From positions 22,522,648 through 22,586,647 of the forward strand of contig CM047425.1 of NCBI GenBank assembly GCA_026168455.1: DNA of 64,000 nt. Direction: 5' to 3'. A model generated the notes under the pieces. That model did not search any database, had not been told where the DNA came from, and was given only the letters and a program-made list of their open reading frames with translations. Numbering within the stretch: the stretch's first letter is position 1; the number at the start of each line of letters is the position of its first letter. Below, one piece after another: positions 57,543-64,000 of this stretch. Origin of the DNA: Theocolax elegans. Taxonomy: Eukaryota; Arthropoda; Insecta; Hymenoptera; Cerocephalidae. Both the position numbers and the translations under genes were made by a program.

Positions 57543-59123
57543 ATGGAAAAATTGTTTAAACTGCAAAAAGAATTTACAGATTATTGAGATACTGTAAAAG
57601 ACATGAAACTACGACATCAAATTTTCATAGCTGATATTTATTTATCTGAATTTGCGAATTACTACAAAGATAAAGTAGAATTTCATGAAATTAAATTAAT
57701 ACAAAAAATAAGTCGTTTTCAGACTCCTTCAAAAAAGGTTTTACATGATTTTGTTATGCCTACTCCTTTTGTTAATAACAATCCTGTCACAAAATTATTA
57801 TTATATAATATTTTGTTTATAACAAGAGAAGTTGATTTAGTTAATTTTTTACGTGCAAAAGGCTTAAAAGATTTCACAATTTTGGAACTTAAAAAGTCGA
57901 GTAAGCAAAATCAGCATATGATTGCAAAAATAGATTGTAAAAATTTTTCTAATGCTACGTTTGTTGCAATGTCTTGCGTGTTCTCGTAAATTAAACTTTA
58001 ATCATGGTACTAATACTCAAGGTAAAGACAATTTCATTTTTAGAACAAAACCTTTACAAGAAGTTTCAGTGTATGTTGATTCAATACAAGAAGTTAATTT
58101 AAAATTAATTCCTGATGAATTATTAAAAATATTAGTTTGCTCTCAAGTTATACGTTTAATTTGTAATTATGCTTCTTCAGAAGACTTAATTTATATGATT
58201 CATATCATGAAGTTTATCTGAACACTTCATTTAAGCGTTATGTAAATGATCTTGGTAAATTAATTATTGCTGCAAAAAATTTTGTTGTTAAAGCGCTAAT
58301 TTTTAAGAAAGATTCAACTATATTAGTCCGGCGTTTATTTCTAAGGTTCTTTATGCGACAGTGGTAAATAGACTTTTTCCTTTAAAACATTATTACTTAG
58401 ATTATTTAGATTTGTCTGGCGTTGATACATCTGAATTTATTATTAATTTTATATCCAATCAATTCTCAATAAAACATTTAGTTATAGGTAAAACCTTGGA
58501 AGCCTCAGAAAAGAATCTTACAGTATTCAATTTACAGAAATTAACCATTATTGAAAATAATGAACTCAATCTTAAAAATTTAACTATAACAAATTTTTCA
58601 AATTTAGTTTCTCTTAAATTTATTAATAGTAGATATATACGTTTACGTATCAAACCGTTGTTAACATTTTTAAATTGTGAAAATTCGTTACAAAAACTTG
58701 AAATTATTGATAGTTTTCTTCAGCTGTTTTAGAAATAATGTTAGTTTTTCTGAATGTTGTAAAATCAAAAATTTTAGGCTTTCTTATTCAGTTAATGAAG
58801 ATATATCTGACAGATTCTTGCCCTCTTTACAGGCATTACAATTTATTAGTAATAACAAATTAGAGATTTTAAATTTAAGTCATACCAATATTCATTTAAG
58901 TACGTTAATGCAAATTGTTTCAAATACAATAAATTTAATTTATTTAAATTTATTAGGTTTGAATCTGACATATACAATTACATTTCCTGCTACTTTAGAG
59001 CACTTAGAATTAAGTTATTTTGTTAATATTAATTTATTATTGAGTAATTTAGCTTACACAAATTTAAAATATTTAAATATTGTTATACACTTGGAGTTAG
59101 AAAGACTAAGTCTATTGATTTAA
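57543..59123 (+). pseudogene. Third reading-frame region of the Gypsy element: leucine-rich-repeat protein (copy 1)
   Basis: Starts ATG 57543 (MEKLFKLQKEFTDY), then stops, and continues in several shifted frames: 57603-57989, 57952-58221, 58361-58732 and 58677-59123. The later parts show LRR periodicity: LQKLTIIENNELNLKNL, LVSLKFINS, LEILNLSHTNIHLSTL, LIYLNLLGLNL, LEHLELS, LKYLNIV. An IPDELLKIL segment (near 58110) resembles an F-box start. I see no signal peptide, furin site or transmembrane anchor as expected for env. It lies in the env position behind a splice-acceptor-like site and is repeated in the second Gypsy copy, so it belongs to the element. At least four lesions disable this copy. 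Function unknown. Confidence 0.6.
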
Positions 59124-59640
59124 ATTGTATTCACAATTTAGTTAAAATAACTAAGCAGTAAAAAAAAAAAAGATATACATTTCGATAATTAGACATATGA
59201 CTTGCGTTGTTATAAAGAGAAAAGAGAGTAGAAAAGCAACGTCACTCTCATCTTCACTCTGGTGAAAGAAGGTTCCTTTGTACTATTAGCAAATAAGGTT
59301 ATTATTTAAATAAACAGTAACTATTTATTACTTAAGTAGTAGGTTAAACACCTACATGTATTTATTCTTTGACTTATAAACTATTTTTGTATATAGTCCC
59401 CTTGGACTTGAATACATTTTTTATATATGTTCTAAAGCTTTGACAAACCTTATTTATAAAACTCAATGTCAAGAAATTTTCCTGCAGACTGAAGTCTTGA
59501 AATGCAAAAAGTACATAATACTGACTTTGATGAAGATTATAAATTACGTAAACAAGTAAAACAAATTGCAAAGCGCATATATATCAGACTTAAGTTACTA
59601 CATTCCAATTAATCTACAGGAGTCGAAGATGAAAAATACG
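59124..59640. other. Possible Gypsy 3' end and A+T-rich spacer
   Basis: An A12 run (59160-59171), a slightly G+C-richer 59210-59290 and two AATAAA-like sites suggest a 3' UTR or LTR, but no counterpart was found near 36.5 kb. The rest is featureless. Confidence 0.3.
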
Positions 59641-59721
59641 CAGTCAATTCAAATGTAAAAGAGGGAAACTCGAACTTTCGTCTCAAATTTTCCGGCAGGG
59701 CATTTCAGAAGTTAGCCGCCC

Positions 59722-62130
59722 CTATAGTGAATGAATATCTATAACATTCTGTGGAAGCTCTGGGGACCGCCAAGTCAAGGTCGGAGCAACGCTTAGAGCC
59801 AACCTGGTCAGCTGGCCGAAAGATAAAAGCACTGCGTAGATAAACCGGAAAACCGGACTTAAGGATGCAAACCAGCAAACAGATACAAAGATAGTCTCGC
59901 CTTGCCGAGAAGGAAAGCACCTCGAGTGATTTATATGCCGGGGTAATGTGATCGGACTTTTCAGGCCCGTCACAAACCTAAGTGCAGCGTTTTTACATCT
60001 GGACAACCTAAGCACAAGTTCGGCAGACAAGTCCAAAAATAGCCCCGGACAAAAATCCAAACACGGAAAGACAAGAGTCCTAACCAATGTAAGCCGAATA
60101 CTAGCGGGTATACAATCTCCACACCTCCTAAGTCTTGATAAGGCTCCATGACATCTTGCAGTTTCAGTACATTGCTCTCTCCGAGACAGCGTGCTATCAA
60201 GCGTTATTCCTAAAATCTTAAGGGAAGAGCAAATATCAATCACATTTTTATCAAGGATAACATCCGGAACCCGTTCACCAGGAATCCTGCTAACAAAACC
60301 TCTGGAGCCAAGCCACATAGTCTTTGCTTTTTAGTGTTAATACAATATCATTACACTGTGCCCATTGTAAGACCCGTTCCAAATTCAAATTCATTTTATC
60401 AACCAACGCGGGAAGATCGTTAAAGCGACTCCGGGCATAAACAATGAAATCGTCAGCATATAAGTGATAACTGCAATCAATCAGACAGTCCGGAAGGTCA
60501 TTGATAAATATCTAGAATAGGAGCGGTCCCAAGACTGAGCCCTGAGGAACTCTTCTCTCTCTAGTTTTAACACTGGAAAACTCATCCGAACGCGATTTAA
60601 CAAATTGAGACCTACCAGAAAGGTATGATTTACACCACTCAATCATCGAATCAGAAATGCCATAGTAACTAAGTTTTTCACAGAGCAGAGCAATATTGAC
60701 TGAGTCAAAAGCCTGCTTAAAATCTATAGAAACTAATAGAGTAATAAAACCACCATCTATACTCTCTCTGACGTTATCAACTAACCTTATAAGTGCAGTG
60801 TGTACACTGTGAGATTTTCAAATCATATGCCACACTCTCAAGTAACTTTGCAGTCGCACAGATAATACTTATCTGCCTATAGTCCTCGACTGCATTCGGT
60901 CGCGACACCTTCGGAAGCGGTCTAACCAGGGCCGTCTTCCATTGAGTAGGAAATATGCCCGACTGCAAAGAGGTATCAAAAATATGTAATAGAATAGGGA
61001 ATATAGATGTTATCGATTCCTTAATAAAGCTGATCGGGATACCATCCACTCCAGGGGCGTTAGATCTCGAAGCCAAGATGACCCTAGCCAGATCCTCCTC
61101 CTTGACATGTTTAAAGAAAAACCTGTCATTCGGGGGTCCTGCTGCATAATAATACGGAAAGTTAAGGACCTTAGAAGAACCAACTCCAACAAAATGATCA
61201 TTTAAAGCCTCCACGGAGGCAGCCAGCTGCATATTTTCAGGACGAGAAGACTTAAGGCCAACAGCATCAACAATTCTCTAAAAATCTGCCGCTCTGGAAC
61301 ACTGAAGAAACCTTGCCAGAAACCAGTCTGGACTCGATTTCTAAGACACTTATACAAACTATGTTTATCTGCTCCACCTACACGCCTATAAGTCTTCCAG
61401 GCTTTATTTCTACATGAGATCAGTTCTCTTATTTCCACTGTCAACCATGGACAGGGCCTTTTTTAACCTTAATTCTTTGGAAAGGAGCATGGACATCATA
61501 TAAGGCTATCAGATTACTTGAAAATAATTCAACCTTAACAACAACATCAGTTGCCTCAAACAAACCATTCCAGTTGACAGCTGCCAAATCACGCTGAAAG
61601 GCACCCATATCCCGATTGCCAAAGGCACGCCTAGTGACATAAAGATTTGGTCTATTAGGCAACTCATAATATGCAGACGAAAGCAAGGTAATAGCGTCGC
61701 AGAATCCATTAACTGCAGAGCGTAGAGAATCGCGCTTGTCTTTATTGCTTTCTTCAGCCACCCAGTCAATTAATATTTCTCTATTCTTGCTCATATTAAG
61801 TAACATGGACTGAACGTCGGTAGGAGATAAGAGCGAAACATGAGACGATAATGAGCCGTTAATGTCCATCCCTGAATTATCGGCAAGTCTCCTCCTCTTA
61901 GTAGATATGGGTTTCCGTGTGACTCTAGAGATGTCGCCACCAGTGGGAGTCAACATGATGGGTCCTTCGCGTTTCTCGAAACACGTGGAATTTTGTAAAG
62001 CTAACCTCCAAACAAGACTTACATGAATCTGTCGTCCAGGAAGCAAGACACCAGGAAAGGTAGGGATAACACTCCCCGAGCAATCTTGCAAAGTTTCGCA
62101 TGCAAGGACGACCTGAAAAAACCGCCCGGA
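59722..62130 (-). pseudogene. LINE ORF1/ORF2 remnants
   Basis: In order: an ORF1-like stretch (MLTPTGGDISRVTRKPI, then LLNMSKNREILIDWVAEESN, about 61955-61720), directly followed in the same frame by the end of the endonuclease (WNGLFEATDVVVKVELFSSN, HAPFQRIKVKKGP, to 61441). Then come linker WKTYRRVGGADKHSLYK, RT motifs SNAPGVDGIPISFIKE and TALVRPLPKVSRPNAVEDYR, the YADD box near 60455-60466, and a C-terminal part LGITLDSTLS ... LSRLRRCGDCIPASIRLTLV (60240-60080). Frames change repeatedly. Most of the endonuclease is missing, so ORF1 and ORF2 are fused by a deletion. Jockey-clade by motif style. Confidence 0.8.
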
Positions 62131-62194
62131 GGCGAAATTAATGCAATACACTTGTTTTTCACGAGATTGATTACAGTAGCAGCCGTCAATACTC

Positions 62195-62195
62195 A

Positions 62196-62234
<39 letters not shown>

Positions 62235-62236
62235 GT
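62195..62236. repeat. (GA)n microsatellite
   Basis: About 40 bases of GA next to the LINE 5' end, followed by a short GGTAAATGGCAAATGGTGAA repeat tract (62237-62282). Confidence 0.9.
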
Positions 62237-62344
62237 AAATGGCAAATGGTGAATGGCAAATGGTGGAGGATGGTAAATGGCAGTCGTCCAGTGCACGGCT
62301 TACCAAGCCTTGCATGCTTGTTACCACGTGTGACTTGTGAACTA

Positions 62345-62571
62345 CCTAACGGTCTTGGTCAAAGAGTATAGGGCGAGGATAACCCCATTGGGATAAGACC
62401 TCGTTCCTCCAGGAGTCGAATGATCCGTGGTGCTGTCGAAGATCCGATGGAAATGTCTCTACCCATTGGTGAAACATGTCGGTATCACAAGCAGGAAACG
62501 TCTACCCCTACTCATCCGTGAGTAGGGTCCCATGAGATCGAAGGCGATGGTCTCCCATGGATGGATAGGCT
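62345..62571 (-). pseudogene. Integrase fragment of a different Gypsy-type element
   Basis: From 62571 leftward the minus strand reads HPWETIAFDLMGPYSRMSRG and RRFLLVI, the first-Asp region of a Gypsy integrase of another family. A shift follows and then STAPRIIRLLEERG-like residues. It ends abruptly at 62571, where the second Gypsy copy starts. Confidence 0.7.
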
Positions 62572-64000
62572 AGTCCAGCAGAAATGCTGTTTGGTAGAAC
62601 TTTAAGAATTCCTGATTATTTTTGCCCACTTGTTAATAAAGAACCTGATAAAAATCTGTTTGTAAATGATTTTCGTGAATTCATGCGACAAACTAAACCT
62701 GTACCCACAAATCATAAATCAAGTTTAACTCCATTTTTACATAAAGATTTAGATTCTTGCACACATGTATTTCTAGAAAATAGACCGATTAAACCTGCCT
62801 TAACACATCCTTACACTGGTCCACACAAAGTAATATTCAGATTGCATAATAGAGTTAATTTTGTAATTGAAGAAAATGGTACTGCTAAAACAGTTTCCAT
62901 TAACAGAATAAAACCAACTTATTTTCTTGCTAATTCTTCAGAAAATTCTGATAACAATTAATCTTTACAAATAAATTTTACAAATCTCAATGACAATAAT
63001 GACATTTTGGTTTTTTAAGCGATCTTGTAGGGCAATTCACAGGATGTTGAATAAATTTAATATCCTGTGAATTGCCCTACAAGATCGCTTAAAAACCAAA
63101 ATAAAATAATGGTGGGTAACTATCCACAACGACAATAATGACAGTTTTCAGGACAATTCTATTCCTTCTACCTCCAACACTTCAAAAGAAAAGACTGGTA
63201 GAAATATACAGACTGACTCACCAGTTAATCCTATTAATAAGACTGATTGTAGAACTTATAGTCAAATTGTTTCTTCTAATAAAGACAATAAGTCTCAAAA
63301 TAGTAAAAATAGTCTACCAAATAAAGTTAATGTTACTCACTCAAGTTTTGTAAATAAAGATAACGTTATTAAGAAAGAGAAGTTTATTCCAAATATTTTA
63401 AGGAAAAAGAATAAAATTCTCATAAATCAATTTTAAAAAAGAACATTGTAAATAATTCTGAAATTAAGTTATCTAATGGGTATAAGGTGCAATTTGTTAA
63501 TTAGAATATTATTTCTTTAGTTAAATTGTTTTTCTTTTCCAATTTCTTTTTGTGTGTGCAGGTTAACATGGAAAAATTGTTTAAACTGCAAAAAGAATTT
63601 ACAGATTATTGAGATACTGTAAAAGACATGAAACTACGACATCAAATTTTCATAGCTGATATTTATTTATCTGAATTTGCGAATTACTACAAAGATAAAG
63701 TAGAATTTCATGAAATTAAATTAATACAAAAATAAGTCGTTTTCAGACTCCTTCAAAAAGGTTTTACATGATTTTGTTATGCCTACTCCTTTTGTTAATA
63801 ACAATCCTGTCACAAAATTATTATTATATAATATTTTGTTTATAACAAGAGAAGTTGATTTAGTTAATTTTTTACGTGCAAAAGGCTTAAAAGATTTCAC
63901 AATTTTGGAACTTAAAAAGTCGAGTAAGCAAAATCAGCATATGATTGCAAAAATAGATTGTAAAAATTTTTCTAATGCTACGTTGTTGCAATGTCTTGCG
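62571..64000 (+). mobile_element. Second copy of the Gypsy 3' part (integrase end, hairpin, ORF3 start), cut by the window
   Basis: From GCTAGTCCAGCAGAAATGCT it repeats 56546 onward almost identically. It has the integrase C terminus (open 62584-62961), the perfect hairpin (63006-63104), the acceptor-like TGTGTGTGCAG, the ORF3 ATG (63568) with the same early TGA, and further shared ORF3 sequence to the window end. A few single-base losses are specific to this copy. The shared early TGA means both copies come from an already altered source, or from each other. Confidence 0.88.

Larger units (their letters stand above)
37046..59123 (+). mobile_element. Gypsy-type LTR retrotransposon interrupted by two DNA transposons
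   Basis: The coding order on the plus strand is gag (37046-38138, continued 46399-46741), protease-RT-RNase H-integrase (46738-48860, continued 56228-56936), then a third reading-frame region with leucine-rich repeats (57543-59123). The protease-RT-RNase H-integrase order is that of Ty3/Gypsy elements. The 38139-46398 transposon lies in gag and the 48861-56227 transposon in integrase. At each insertion the protein similarity resumes on the far side. Several stops and shifts make the copy non-functional. LTRs could not be delimited. Confidence 0.82.
59641..62259 (-). mobile_element. Jockey-like non-LTR retrotransposon (LINE), defective
   Basis: Reads on the minus strand from about 62259 to about 59641. 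G+C content is higher than its surroundings, as for recent insertions. It contains parts of ORF1, endonuclease, reverse transcriptase and the region after it. No clear target duplication or poly(A) was found. The 5' end abuts a (GA)n tract. Confidence 0.82.

Overview
The window looks like accessory DNA from an insect nuclear genome, most likely an ant or another hymenopteran. This is inferred from spliceosomal introns, high A+T, a PGC-1/spargel-type gene, DHRS11-like reductases and insect transposon families. It is not bacterial: most long reading frames belong to mobile elements, and the host genes are short exons with gt-ag introns.

Layout. 267-1036 (+): the last three exons of a PGC-1/spargel co-activator. 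2725-4888: a transposon with very long inverted ends and an unrecognised decayed gene. 6601-13281 (-): a short-chain dehydrogenase gene whose exons 2-5 are repeated in a 3-kb tandem duplication. 16251-23844: a 3.8-kb tandem duplication carrying an integrase relic, an 87-bp minisatellite and a fold-back element. 24259-25568 (+): a decayed copy of a gene-like family widely dispersed in arthropods. 26532-35348 (-): exons 2-5 of a third dehydrogenase paralogue, stretched by insertions that include 5S-rRNA-derived SINEs. One SINE is split by a 1.2-kb transposon.

From about 36.8 to 59.1 kb lies one Gypsy-type LTR retrotransposon, interrupted twice. An 8.26-kb CACTA-like element (38139-46398) sits in its gag. 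It carries a transposase and a divergent gene with a BEN-like region and an SR-like repeat tail. A 7.37-kb PIF/Harbinger element (48861-56227) sits in its integrase. It has 1.77-kb inverted ends, a DDE transposase and a MADF/BESS gene. Downstream of pol, behind a splice-acceptor-like site, the Gypsy element has a third reading-frame region. It reads as leucine-rich repeats where errantiviruses carry env. A jockey-like LINE (59.6-62.3 kb) and a second copy of the Gypsy 3' part (62571 to the window end) follow.

Interplay. The host gene content is small: one co-activator end and a duplicated reductase cluster. The rest is nested mobile DNA. The order of nesting gives relative ages: the Gypsy element is oldest, the two DNA transposons entered it later, and a small MITE entered the CACTA-like element. 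Many coding frames are broken by single-base shifts, several in homopolymers, and the duplications differ mainly by homopolymer length. Some disruption, and possibly some duplication, may therefore be sequencing or assembly error.
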